Below the pieces are notes generated by a model that saw only the letters and a list, made by a program, of their open reading frames with translations, was not told the DNA's origin and ran no database searches. A DNA stretch of 64,000 nt from Pseudactinotalea suaedae (GTDB lineage Bacteria > Actinomycetota > Actinomycetes > Actinomycetales > Beutenbergiaceae). The stretch is from NCBI RefSeq assembly GCF_009733815.1, contig NZ_WNXY01000005.1:143393-207392 (forward strand), given 5' to 3'. Of the stretch, positions 54,559 through 62,716 are shown piece after piece; the stretch's first letter is position 1; each line of letters begins with the position of its first letter. The translations under genes were made by a program, and so were the position numbers.

Positions 54559-55077
54559 TCAGCGGATCTGGAGGACCGCGGCGTCGACGCGCGGCGGCGG
54601 GCGGAAGGCGGAACGCGGGACCGCGAGCCCGAGGTCGAGGCGGCGGCGCCGCACCCGGCGCCGGTCGGCCCACTGCCGGGCGGCGGCGCGTTGCAGCACG
54701 AGATCGGCGCTGAGCAACGACGGGGCGGCCAGCAGCGACCGGACCAGGTCGGTCGAGCCGCCGAACGGCGGGTTCGCGACCACCCGGAAGGGTCGCCGGG
54801 GCAGCCGGAGGTCGGCCAGGCCGACCTCGAGCACGCGCACGTCGGCATCGCCGAAGCGCTCCCGCAGCGCCGCGGCCCTGCGCGCGTGCAGCTCGACGGC
54901 GAGCACGCGCGCGCCCGCCGCGACCAGGGGTGCGGTCAGCGCGCCGTCGCCGGCGCCGAGGTCGAGGACGAGGTCGCCACGGCGAACGCTCGTCGCCTCG
55001 ACGACGCGTTCGGCCCAGTCAGAGCGGAGCGGGTGCCAGCCCCACGAGCGTCGCGATCCCGAGCGGTTCCCGGACAC
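54559..55077 (-). CDS. Short Erm/KsgA-like rRNA adenine methyltransferase family protein
   Basis: The 172-residue product has SAM motif I VLDLGAGDGALT (38-49), the acidic post-I loop AVELHARRAAALRERF and motif IV NPPF (102-105) in VVANPPFGGSTDL. These are typical of the Erm/KsgA N6-adenine dimethyltransferases. It is shorter than Erm or KsgA (about 250-270) because the C-terminal RNA-binding domain is mostly absent; the N-terminus reads WGWHPLRSDWAERVV rather than GQNFL. It could give macrolide-type ribosome protection or methylate another RNA; the sequence does not decide. The GTG start has no Shine-Dalgarno. It lies just upstream of the PadR cassette on the same strand. Confidence 0.75.
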   Translation of the reverse strand: MSGNRSGSRRSWGWHPLRSDWAERVVEATSVRRGDLVLDLGAGDGALTAPLVAAGARVLAVELHARRAAALRERFGDADVRVLEVGLADLRLPRRPFRVVANPPFGGSTDLVRSLLAAPSLLSADLVLQRAAARQWADRRRVRRRRLDLGLAVPRSAFRPPPRVDAAVLQIR

Positions 55078-55202
55078 GACGCACCATCGCGGTCATGATT
55101 GCCATGGATCTGACCGTAGGCTGATCCGACCGACCGACGCACGGTGTTATCTGCCGCTGATCGCCGCGGTCGGGATGAACTCGTCGTGGAGGAGACCTCG
55201 AA

Positions 55203-55937
55203 GTGAATGCGTCGGAGCGCCGTGCGGGCTATCTCGATGACCTGGGCGGTCTGCTGCGGCCCTTGACCGCGCTGCAGCGCATCGAGGTGATCGACGGCGT
55301 TCGCGACCGCATCGACCGCGCCGTCGCCGACCTGGGTCGCGAGCCCACGGGCGAGGACATGGAGCAGATCCTCGAGCGGGTGGGCAGTGTCGAGTCGGTC
55401 GCCACGGCAGCCCTGGCGGCGCACGCGCCTGCCCCGGCGGTCGCCGGTACGGCCGGCGTGACGAGCAGCCAGCCGGCCACGCGCGTCGAGGACAAGCCGG
55501 CGCCCCGTCCGGTCCGCAACTTCGACCTGTCCAGCATCCCCGCGATGGACTGGCCCGACGAGCCGGCGCCACGGCCGGCGATGACCCGGCGGTGGCTGCC
55601 CTTCGTCGTGCTGGTGCTGATCGGCATCGGCTCGTTCTTCCTGCTGTTCCTGCTGCCCGCGCTGGCCCTGATCGTCGGGGCGATCCTGCTGTGGATGTCT
55701 CCGTTGTGGACCACGGGGGAGAAGGCGATCGGCACCGCGGTGCCCGCCATCGGGCTCGGCGCCTTCCTGCCGCTGCTCGCGCTCGGCGCCGGGTCCGAGG
55801 GGAACGCGATGCTGGCGATGATCGGTTTCGTGGGTGCGATCCTCGGTATCGCGGCGCTGATCTGGGTCGGTGTCCGGGGCATGCGGGCTGCCCGTAAGGT
55901 CGACCAGCAGCACCCCGCTCCGCGGAAGAAGCGCTAG
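55203..55937 (+). CDS. HAAS-like domain membrane protein of unknown function
   Basis: The 244-residue product starts MNASERRAGYLDDLGGLLRP. The first ~75 residues form a helical HAAS-like domain (LTALQRIEVIDGVRDRIDRA, PTGEDMEQILERVGS). A Pro/Ala-rich linker and four hydrophobic segments (about 130-230) follow. GGAGGAG ten or so bases upstream supports the GTG. No PadR gene is adjacent, unlike the two other HAAS proteins in this window. It precedes an ABC exporter by 85 bp and could be regulated with it. No function can be assigned. Confidence 0.75.
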   Translation: MNASERRAGYLDDLGGLLRPLTALQRIEVIDGVRDRIDRAVADLGREPTGEDMEQILERVGSVESVATAALAAHAPAPAVAGTAGVTSSQPATRVEDKPAPRPVRNFDLSSIPAMDWPDEPAPRPAMTRRWLPFVVLVLIGIGSFFLLFLLPALALIVGAILLWMSPLWTTGEKAIGTAVPAIGLGAFLPLLALGAGSEGNAMLAMIGFVGAILGIAALIWVGVRGMRAARKVDQQHPAPRKKR

Positions 55938-56022
55938 CAGCACCGGAATCCACCGATCGGTTGATCGCACGCGCGCCACCTGCGCGATGCCGTGACCGGG
56001 CGACCAGCTCGATGCTGGAGCC

Positions 56023-56961
56023 ATGACAACGGAAGCGAGCAGCCCGGCCGTCCTGGTCGAGGGGCTGCGCAAGACCTACGGCGCCAAGGTCGCCGTCGAC
56101 GACGTGAGCCTCGCCGTCGAGCCCGGAGAGATCTTCGGCATCCTCGGACCGAACGGCGCCGGCAAGACGACGACCGTCGAGTCGATCGCCGGCCTGCGCG
56201 TCGGCGACGCCGGAAGGGTCAGGATCCATGGGCTCGACCCGTGGACCGAGCGCGACGCCGTCGTGCGGGTCCTGGGCATCCAGCTCCAGGAGAGCGCCCT
56301 GCAGCCGAAGATCGCGGTGCGTGAGGCGCTCGAGCTGTGGACGGCGTTCTACGACGACCCGGTGCCCTGGCAGGACCTCGCCGACCAGCTCGGCCTGACC
56401 GAGCACCTCGACCGGCGCTTCGGCATGCTCAGCGGTGGCCAGCAGCAACGGCTCTCGATCGCCCTCGCGCTCGTGGGGCGGCCGCGGGTGGCGATCCTCG
56501 ACGAGCTCAGCACCGGCCTCGACCCGCGCGCCCGCCGCGAGGTGTGGCAGATCGTCCGTAACCTGCGCGCGACCGGCGTCACCATCCTCCTCGTGACCCA
56601 CTCGATGGAGGAGGCGCAGCAGCTCTGCGACCGCATCGCGATCATCGACCGCGGGCGGGTCCGCGCGCTCGGCACCCCCGAGGAGCTGGTCCGGTCCGGC
56701 AGCGCCGCGACCATCACGACCTTCGAGGTGAGCGCAGCACCCGACCTCGAGGCCCTGCGCGCGCTCGACGGCGTGGTCGACGCCCGGCTCGAGCAGGGCC
56801 AGGTCGTCGTCGAGGGCGCCGAGGACGTCGTGCTGTCCGTGCTCGGTGCGCTGGCGGCACAGCAGGTCGCGCCCCGCCGGCTCCGTGTGGTGGCCGGATC
56901 CCTCGACACCGCATACCTCGACCTCACCGACGACACCTCTGCGAAGGCGGACGCATCATGA
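56023..56961 (+). CDS. ABC-2 type exporter ATP-binding protein
   Basis: The 312-residue product has Walker A GPNGAGKTT, Q-loop IQLQES, signature LSGGQQQRLSIA, Walker B VAILDEL (with the catalytic acid as E), H-loop VTHSMEEA and a C-terminal accessory domain as in drug or lipid exporters of the CcmA/DrrA type. It energises the permease that overlaps its stop by ATGA. A GATGCT hexamer six bases before the ATG and a GGAG only two bases away leave the initiation mode unclear. The downstream sensor kinase and regulator suggest induced efflux of an envelope-active compound. Confidence 0.94.
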   Translation: MTTEASSPAVLVEGLRKTYGAKVAVDDVSLAVEPGEIFGILGPNGAGKTTTVESIAGLRVGDAGRVRIHGLDPWTERDAVVRVLGIQLQESALQPKIAVREALELWTAFYDDPVPWQDLADQLGLTEHLDRRFGMLSGGQQQRLSIALALVGRPRVAILDELSTGLDPRARREVWQIVRNLRATGVTILLVTHSMEEAQQLCDRIAIIDRGRVRALGTPEELVRSGSAATITTFEVSAAPDLEALRALDGVVDARLEQGQVVVEGAEDVVLSVLGALAAQQVAPRRLRVVAGSLDTAYLDLTDDTSAKADAS

Positions 56962-57716
56962 CCCAGACCCTGATCAGCCGCGGGACCGCGGCGGTGTTCC
57001 GGACCGAGACCCGCCTGTTCGGGCGCGAGCTGGGCTCGCTGTTCTGGATCGTGGCCTTCCCGGTGGTGCTGGTGTGCGTGCTGGGGTTCGTGCCGACCTT
57101 CCGCGACGTCGACCCCGACCTCGGGGGCCTGCGCGTCATCGACATCTACGTGCCGATCGGCATCCTGCTCTCGATGATCATGGCGTCGATCATGGCGATG
57201 CCGCCGGTGGTGTTCGGCTACCGCGAGGCCGGTGTGCTGCGCAGGTTGCAGACCACGCCGGTGCGGCCGCTGACGCTGCTCGGCGCACAGGTGGTGCTGC
57301 ACGGCGCGGCGGTGGCCGCCTCGACCGTGCTGCTGCTGGTGGTGGGTCGGCTGCTCTTCCAGACCCCGTTGCCGCAGGCTCCCGGCTGGTACGCGCTGGC
57401 GTACCTGCTCGCGCTGCTGGCGACCTTCGGCCTCGGTGCGATCGTGACGGCTGTCGCGCCCAACGCCAGGGTCGGCACGGCGATCGGGATGGTCGTGTTC
57501 TTCCCGTCGATGTTCACGGCCGGCGTCTGGTTCCCCGTCCAGGGGATGGGTGGGCTGCTCCAGCAGATCGTGGAGCTCACCCCGCTGGGCGCGGCCTCGC
57601 AGGCGCTGTACCAGGCGATGGCCGGCGGGGTGCCGGACCTTGCGCACCTGCTCGTGATGGTCGGGTGGGTCATCATCACGTTCGGCGTTGCCAGCCGCAC
57701 CTTCCGCTGGCAGTGA
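56958..57716 (+). CDS. ABC-2 type exporter permease
   Basis: The 252-residue protein has six hydrophobic segments, with FGYREAGVLRRLQTTPVRP between the second and third, the cytoplasmic coupling motif of DrrB/ABC-2 permeases. It pairs with the upstream ATPase as a homodimeric exporter. Substrate is unknown: drugs, peptides or lipids are possible. The start overlaps the ATPase stop (ATGA) and the sensor kinase starts 13 bp later, forming a four-gene unit. Confidence 0.92.
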   Translation: MTQTLISRGTAAVFRTETRLFGRELGSLFWIVAFPVVLVCVLGFVPTFRDVDPDLGGLRVIDIYVPIGILLSMIMASIMAMPPVVFGYREAGVLRRLQTTPVRPLTLLGAQVVLHGAAVAASTVLLLVVGRLLFQTPLPQAPGWYALAYLLALLATFGLGAIVTAVAPNARVGTAIGMVVFFPSMFTAGVWFPVQGMGGLLQQIVELTPLGAASQALYQAMAGGVPDLAHLLVMVGWVIITFGVASRTFRWQ

Positions 57717-57729
57717 GAGGCTGAGGGCC

Positions 57730-58980
57730 GTGACCGCGCCACCCACTGCCGAGCAGTGGGAGCGGTGGCTGAGCAGGCTGCCGTTCCCGACGCTCGCCGT
57801 CGCCACGGTCATCGCGCTGGCGGCGGCTCCCGCCGTGGGCGCCTCGACGCCGTCCGCGCGGCTGCTCGCGCAGATCGCCCTGGTGCCGGTCACCGCCCTC
57901 GTGATGTGGTGGTGGACCGTGCGCCGCCCGGCCGGCGAACGCAGCGCGTCAACGGGACGGGTGTACTACGGCGTCCGGACGGCTCTCGCGCTCGCTCTCA
58001 CCCTGCTCAACCCGCTCTTCTGCATCTTCGCGTGGGTGGGCTACATCGACGCCTACGACTACTTCGGCCGCCGCGGCCGCTGGCTGGCGCTCGGCGTCAC
58101 CGCGTTCATCATGGCCATCGGTCAGAGCGGCGGGATCCCGGTGGGGATGTCGTGGCATCTGGCGTTGCTCGTGGGGCTGTTCGGGGTCAACTTCCTGCTC
58201 GCCGGTGTGCTCAGCCGGTACAGCAGCATCGTCTTCGAGTCGAACGAGCGGCGGGCGCAGGAGATCACCGAGCTCGAGGCGCTCAACGACGAGCTCGAGC
58301 TGGCGCTGGCCGAGAACGCCAGGCTGCAGGCGACGGTGGTCGCCCAGGCCCGCGAGTCCGGTGTGCAGCAGGAGCGGCAACGACTGGCGCGGGAGATCCA
58401 CGACACGATCGCGCAGTCGTTGGCAGGCGTGCTCGCCCAGCTGCAGGCAGCGCAGGAGGAGGCCGAGCCGGCCGCCGTCAAGCACCGGGTCGACCGCGCC
58501 GCAGCGCTGGCGCGCGAGGGGCTTGCGGAGGCGCGCCGGTCGGTGATGGACCTGGTTCCCGCGCCGCTGAGCGCGGCCACCCTGGAGGACGCGATCTCCA
58601 CGCTCGTCAGCTCCTGGGCCGCGCGGCACGAGATCCGTGCGGAGGCGACGGTCGTGGGCGAGGCCCGGCCGCTGCACCCCGAGGTCGAGGCCACGGTGCT
58701 CCGGATCGCCCAGGAGGCGCTGTCCAACGTGGGCAAGCACGCCGACGCCGGCCGGGTGGCCGTGACGCTCACCTACGACGAGGACGAGGTGATCCTCGAC
58801 GTCCGCGACGACGGCGTCGGGTTCGACCCGAGCCACGCGGCGCAGCCGACCTCCTTCGGGCTGCGGGGCATGCGGCAGCGGGCCGACCGGCTCGCGGGGG
58901 TGCTGGAGGTCGAGGCAGCGCCGGGCGCCGGCACGGCGGTGTCCGCGCGGCTGCCGGCGCTGGGACGGAGCGCAGCATGA
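57730..58980 (+). CDS. NarL-type two-component sensor histidine kinase
   Basis: The 416-residue product has four to five membrane segments in the first ~165 residues and almost no extracytoplasmic domain, so it is an intramembrane-type sensor. A coiled coil (about 170-210) leads to the HisKA_3 dimerisation helix LAREIHDTIAQS with H224, and an HATPase domain with ALSNVGKHADAG (N box), DVRDDGVGFD (G1) and GLRGMRQRADRL. It should phosphorylate the regulator encoded next (ATGA overlap) in response to membrane stress or the exporter substrate. GTG 57730 is supported by a purine-rich GAGGCTGAGG upstream. Confidence 0.93.
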   Translation: MTAPPTAEQWERWLSRLPFPTLAVATVIALAAAPAVGASTPSARLLAQIALVPVTALVMWWWTVRRPAGERSASTGRVYYGVRTALALALTLLNPLFCIFAWVGYIDAYDYFGRRGRWLALGVTAFIMAIGQSGGIPVGMSWHLALLVGLFGVNFLLAGVLSRYSSIVFESNERRAQEITELEALNDELELALAENARLQATVVAQARESGVQQERQRLAREIHDTIAQSLAGVLAQLQAAQEEAEPAAVKHRVDRAAALAREGLAEARRSVMDLVPAPLSAATLEDAISTLVSSWAARHEIRAEATVVGEARPLHPEVEATVLRIAQEALSNVGKHADAGRVAVTLTYDEDEVILDVRDDGVGFDPSHAAQPTSFGLRGMRQRADRLAGVLEVEAAPGAGTAVSARLPALGRSAA

Positions 58981-59600
58981 TCCGGATCGTCGTGGCCGAC
59001 GACCATCCCGTGGTGCGCGACGGCGTCGCGTCCACGCTGTCGGCGACGGCAGGTCTGGAGGTGGTCGGGCAGGCGCAGAGCGGGCCCGAGGCGGTCGACC
59101 TCGTGGCGGCGCTCGAGCCGGACGTCGTCGTCATGGACCTGCGGATGCCGGGTGGGAACGGCGTCGAGGCCGTGCGCGAGCTGCGGCGCCGGGGCAGCCG
59201 GACCCGGGTGCTGGTGCTGACCACCTACGACACCGACTCGGACACCGTCGCCGCGATCGAGGCCGGAGCCACCGGCTACCTGCTCAAGGACGCCCCCACC
59301 GAGACGCTGGTGGAGGCGGTGCGCGCCACCGCGGCCGGCGAGGCCGTGCTCTCACCCGCGGTGGCCAGCAGGCTGGCCTCGCACGTGCGCAGCCCCGAGC
59401 GGAGCGCCGCGCTGAGCGCCCGCGAGCGCGAGGTGCTGGCGCTGGTCGCCCAGGGTCGGTCGAACCGGCTGATCGCGCGCGAGCTGTTCGTCAGCGAGGC
59501 CACGGTCAAGACCCACCTCGTGCACATCTACACCAAGCTCGGGGTCGCGGACCGGGCCGCCGCCGTCGCCACCGGGTACCGGCAGGGGATCCTCACTTAG
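58977..59600 (+). CDS. NarL/FixJ-type response regulator
   Basis: The 207-residue product has a receiver domain with acidic pair D8-D9, phospho-acceptor D54 in VVMDLRMPGG, T83 and K104. A LuxR-type HTH follows (about 142-205) with LSAREREVLALVAQGRSN, LFVSEATVKTHLVHIYTKLGV. It is activated by the overlapping kinase and probably controls the upstream ABC exporter. Its stop overlaps the stop of the convergent YbdK-type gene (shared TTAG). Confidence 0.95.
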   Translation: MIRIVVADDHPVVRDGVASTLSATAGLEVVGQAQSGPEAVDLVAALEPDVVVMDLRMPGGNGVEAVRELRRRGSRTRVLVLTTYDTDSDTVAAIEAGATGYLLKDAPTETLVEAVRATAAGEAVLSPAVASRLASHVRSPERSAALSAREREVLALVAQGRSNRLIARELFVSEATVKTHLVHIYTKLGVADRAAAVATGYRQGILT

Positions 59601-60748
59601 GGTTCGGTCCGGATCGGGTGGCCGCTGCGGAACTCCTGGACCAGGTGGGCGACGACGTGCTCGAGCGCGCCGTCGTGGGCGGCCGCGACCTCGCGCTGCC
59701 GCTGGTACGAGGCGCCGCCGCGGGTGAGGGTGAGCACACCCTCGAGCTCGTCGACGCAGCCGAGGTCGGCCGCCACGGGGCGGAGCTGGCCGATCAGGCG
59801 CTCCAGCGAGTCCGTGACGAGCTCCTCGTTGCCCGCCTCGTCGAGGATGACGATCGCCTCCAGCCCGTACCGTGCCGCCCGCCACTTGTTCTCGGTGAGG
59901 AACCAGGGCGTGATGGTCGGGAGGGTCTCACCGGCGTCGAGCCGTCGGGAGAGCCACTCGACCAGGCAGTGCACCAGCGCCACGAGCGAGGCGAGCTCGG
60001 CACGGTTCGTGACGCCGTCGAAGATCCTCATCTCGATCGTTCCGAAGGCGGGAGAGGGCCGGATGTCCCAGCGGACCTCGTCGAAGGAGTCGATGACGCC
60101 GGTGTGGAGCATGTCGTCGACGTACCGCTCGAGCCGCGCCCAGTCCGTGATCTCGGTGAACGGCAGCCCCGCCGTCGGGAGCTGCTGGAACAGCAGCGCG
60201 CGGTTGGAGGCGTAGGAGGTGTCGCGGCCGTCCCAGTAGGGCGAGCTGCACGAGAGCGCGAGCAGGTGCGGGTAGTACGTGAGCAGCGCGCCGAGGATCG
60301 GCAGCACCTTGTCGCGGCGCTCCACCCCGACGTGCACGTGCACGCCGTAGATCAGCATCTGCCGCCCCCACCACTGGGTGCGGTCGATCAGGGTGGCGTA
60401 GCGCGCCTTGTTGGTCACCTTCTGGTTCGCCCAGTGCCCGAACGGGTGCGTGCCCGCGCACATGAGCTCGACCCGCAGCCGGTCCGTGACGTCGCGCACG
60501 AGCGCCACGCTGCGGTCCAGGTCGGCCATCGCCTCGGGCACCGTGCGGCACACGCCGGTCACCAGCTCCACGGTGTTGAGGAGCAGCTCCTGCCGGATCG
60601 TGGGGTGCTGGGAGCCGTCCGCGGGCGCCACCGCGTCGAGCACGGTCTGCGCGACCTGCCGCAGGTCGCCGGTGTCGGCGTCGACGAGGGCGAGCTCCCA
60701 CTCCACGCCCAGCGTGGAGCGCTCGGAGGCCGCGAAGTCCAGGGTCAC
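59597..60748 (-). CDS. YbdK-type carboxylate-amine (glutamate-cysteine) ligase
   Basis: The 383-residue product has the family blocks TLGVEWELALVDADTGDL (metal-binding Glu), ELMCAGTHPFGHW, WWGRQMLIYGVHVHVGVE, SSPYWDGRDTSYASNRAL, TIEMRIFDG and TENKWRAARYG. This is the GCS2/YbdK branch of glutamate-cysteine ligases, ATP-dependent enzymes with weak gamma-glutamylcysteine activity and poorly known true substrates. GTG 60748 begins 4 bp after the PPOX-family stop, so the two are one operon. In actinobacteria mycothiol replaces glutathione, so a classical glutathione role is doubtful. Confidence 0.9.
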   Translation of the reverse strand: MTLDFAASERSTLGVEWELALVDADTGDLRQVAQTVLDAVAPADGSQHPTIRQELLLNTVELVTGVCRTVPEAMADLDRSVALVRDVTDRLRVELMCAGTHPFGHWANQKVTNKARYATLIDRTQWWGRQMLIYGVHVHVGVERRDKVLPILGALLTYYPHLLALSCSSPYWDGRDTSYASNRALLFQQLPTAGLPFTEITDWARLERYVDDMLHTGVIDSFDEVRWDIRPSPAFGTIEMRIFDGVTNRAELASLVALVHCLVEWLSRRLDAGETLPTITPWFLTENKWRAARYGLEAIVILDEAGNEELVTDSLERLIGQLRPVAADLGCVDELEGVLTLTRGGASYQRQREVAAAHDGALEHVVAHLVQEFRSGHPIRTEP

Positions 60749-60752
60749 CGGG

Positions 60753-61349
60753 TCATCTTGACGCGCGCTCGGGCTCCGATGGTGCACGTTCGCTGATCGA
60801 CCGCTCCTCGAACGCCGGCAGCCCGTCGATGCTCGTGGTGTTCTTGAGCGCGCGGTAGGCCCGGACGCCGTCGGCACCACGACGCTCCATGTTGCCGATC
60901 AGCATGTCGCGCTCGCGGGCACCCTCGAACAGCGGCAGCCCGTAGCCGCAGGAGTCGGAGACCCGTTCGACGTCCACGACGATCACCGCACGCGCGGCGA
61001 TCGTCTCCGGGAACCGTGGCTGCCAGTCGGCGAACTCCTCGTCGTCGACGGAGACCACCCGGCCGTGCCCGTGCAGCCGCACGATCTTCGGCTGGCGCTC
61101 GAACGAGCAGAACATCACCGTGATGCGGCCGTTCTCGCGCAGGTGCGCGATCGTCTCGGCGCCGCTCGCGGTGATGTCGAGGTAGGCGACCGTGCGCTCG
61201 TCGACCACCGCGAAGGTGCCGTCGATGCCCTTGGGGGAGACGTTGACGTGGCCCTCGGCCGACAGCGGCGCCGTCGCCACGAAGAACACGTGCTGCGCCT
61301 CGATGAACGTCTGCAGCCTCGGCGTGATCGCCTCGTAGACCTTTCCCAC
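60753..61349 (-). CDS. Pyridoxamine 5'-phosphate oxidase-fold (PPOX) family protein
   Basis: The 198-residue product, MGKVYEAITPRLQTFIEAQH onward, has the split-barrel flavin-binding fold: VFFVATAPLSAEGHVNVSPKG, VAYLDITASGAETIAHL and RITVMFCSFERQPKIVRLHGHG. These are typical of FMN/F420-dependent PPOX-like proteins rather than PdxH itself. Substrate unknown. Frame further upstream is shadow of the methyltransferase gene. It lies 20 bp after that gene and 4 bp before the ligase, suggesting a three-gene operon. Confidence 0.85.
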   Translation of the reverse strand: MGKVYEAITPRLQTFIEAQHVFFVATAPLSAEGHVNVSPKGIDGTFAVVDERTVAYLDITASGAETIAHLRENGRITVMFCSFERQPKIVRLHGHGRVVSVDDEEFADWQPRFPETIAARAVIVVDVERVSDSCGYGLPLFEGARERDMLIGNMERRGADGVRAYRALKNTTSIDGLPAFEERSISERAPSEPERASR

Positions 61350-61369
61350 GCGCTCAGCCTCGCACGACC

Positions 61370-62572
61370 TCAGCCCCGCAGCGGTTCGACGACGATCACG
61401 CTCTGCTTCCCGGCGAGCCGGGTCAGCACGATGGTCGCGTCCGCGGAGCCCTTGAGACCCAGCTGCTGACGCAGCTGGTCCGGCACGACGGCGGTGCCTC
61501 GCTTCTTGATCGTCACGCGCCCCACGTCGCGGTCGCGCAGGTACGCGCGGAGGCGCTTGAGGCCGAAGTCGAAGGAGTCGAGCACCCGGAACCCGGTGGC
61601 CCAGGGGGTGGGGCGCTCCGCCGTCGTCGTGATGTACGCGATCGAGGGGTCCACGAGGGTGCCCTCGAGCTCCTCGGCGACCCGGGCGACGAGGCCGGCG
61701 CGGATGACGGCGCCGTCGGGCTCGTAGAGGTGGCTGCCGAGCGGGCCGGCGGCGGCCTGGGTGGCCGCGGCGTCGGCGTCGCCCGGCTGGCTGAGCAGGT
61801 GCGTGCCTCGCTTGCCGAGGAGCAGCGCGCTCCGGCCCGATCCCTCCGGGGCGAGCGGTCCGAACCAGAGCCCGGCCTCCACGACGTCGCCGTCGACGCT
61901 CACCCACTGCGCATGGGTCTCGCTCGGCAACGCACGGTAGGGGATGCCGGGGCCGACCTTGAGGCCGAGCGCCGGGACGGTGGCGCGCAGAGCGAGGAGC
62001 GTGTCGAGGTCGGGGGAGTAGGCCCGCGGGTCGAAGACACGGTTGCCGGAACGGGTGCGGCGAGCAGGGTCGGCGTAGACGGCGTCGACACCCTCGGCCT
62101 GCAGGTCGATCGCGAGCGCGTCACCCCGGCGGACGGTCGCGCTGTCGAAGGCGCGCAGGTTGACCGCGGCCACGGTGGCCGTGACCTCGTCCTGCTCGAC
62201 CGCCAGCACAGGCACGCCCAGACCGGCGAGCGCCATCGCGTCGCTGCCGATGCCGCACCCGAGGTCGGCGACCACGGTGGCGCCCGCGGCCGCGTAGCGC
62301 TGTGCGTGCCGGGCGGCGACCTGCAGCCGTGTCGCCTGCTCGAGACCCTCGGGCGTGAACAGCATCTCGTCGGCGAAGTCGCCGAACTTGGCGCGAGCGC
62401 GCGTGCGGAGCCGGCTCTGCGTCATGACCGCCGCGACGAGGTCAGGATCCACACCGCGGTCCCGCAGCCCGGACGCCAGCTGCAGGGCGCCGTCCTCGTC
62501 GTACGGGGGCATCCTGGACAGCAGGCTCCACCCCTCGGGTGTCAGCAGCTGTTCGACCGCGCGCACGTCCAC
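61370..62572 (-). CDS. Class I SAM methyltransferase with C-terminal THUMP-like domain
   Basis: The 400-residue product has an N-terminal helical region, then a Rossmann methyltransferase with motif I VVADLGCGIGSDAMALAG, acidic VLAVEQDE, motif IV VDAVYADPARRT, and a C-terminal THUMP-like segment (about 320-400: FGLKRLRAYLRDRDVGRVTI and KKRGTAVVPDQLRQQL). The DPAR-R-T motif suggests an N-methyltransferase acting on RNA, but the target is unknown. It is first in a probable operon with the PPOX protein and YbdK-type ligase. GTG 62572 is the start; an AGGAT lies about 10 bases upstream. Confidence 0.85.
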   Translation of the reverse strand: MDVRAVEQLLTPEGWSLLSRMPPYDEDGALQLASGLRDRGVDPDLVAAVMTQSRLRTRARAKFGDFADEMLFTPEGLEQATRLQVAARHAQRYAAAGATVVADLGCGIGSDAMALAGLGVPVLAVEQDEVTATVAAVNLRAFDSATVRRGDALAIDLQAEGVDAVYADPARRTRSGNRVFDPRAYSPDLDTLLALRATVPALGLKVGPGIPYRALPSETHAQWVSVDGDVVEAGLWFGPLAPEGSGRSALLLGKRGTHLLSQPGDADAAATQAAAGPLGSHLYEPDGAVIRAGLVARVAEELEGTLVDPSIAYITTTAERPTPWATGFRVLDSFDFGLKRLRAYLRDRDVGRVTIKKRGTAVVPDQLRQQLGLKGSADATIVLTRLAGKQSVIVVEPLRG

Positions 62573-62594
62573 GGCTCATGATCCTGCCAGGATG

Positions 62595-62612
62595 CGTTAC
62601 GAGTGGGTAACG
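62595..62612. promoter_or_regulatory. Inverted repeat CGTTAC-N6-GTAACG
   Basis: Perfect 6-bp arms (62595-62600 and 62607-62612) lie in the divergent gap between the methyltransferase and binding-protein genes, a likely operator position. Confidence 0.4.
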
Positions 62613-62716
62613 ACTGCGCACGGCGGTGACGGCGACCCGACCGGCAGTGTTAGGTTCCAGCCCACCAATCCGATCGGGCGCTGTCGCCCGAACTCGACCT
62701 CCCGCGGAGGAACCGA

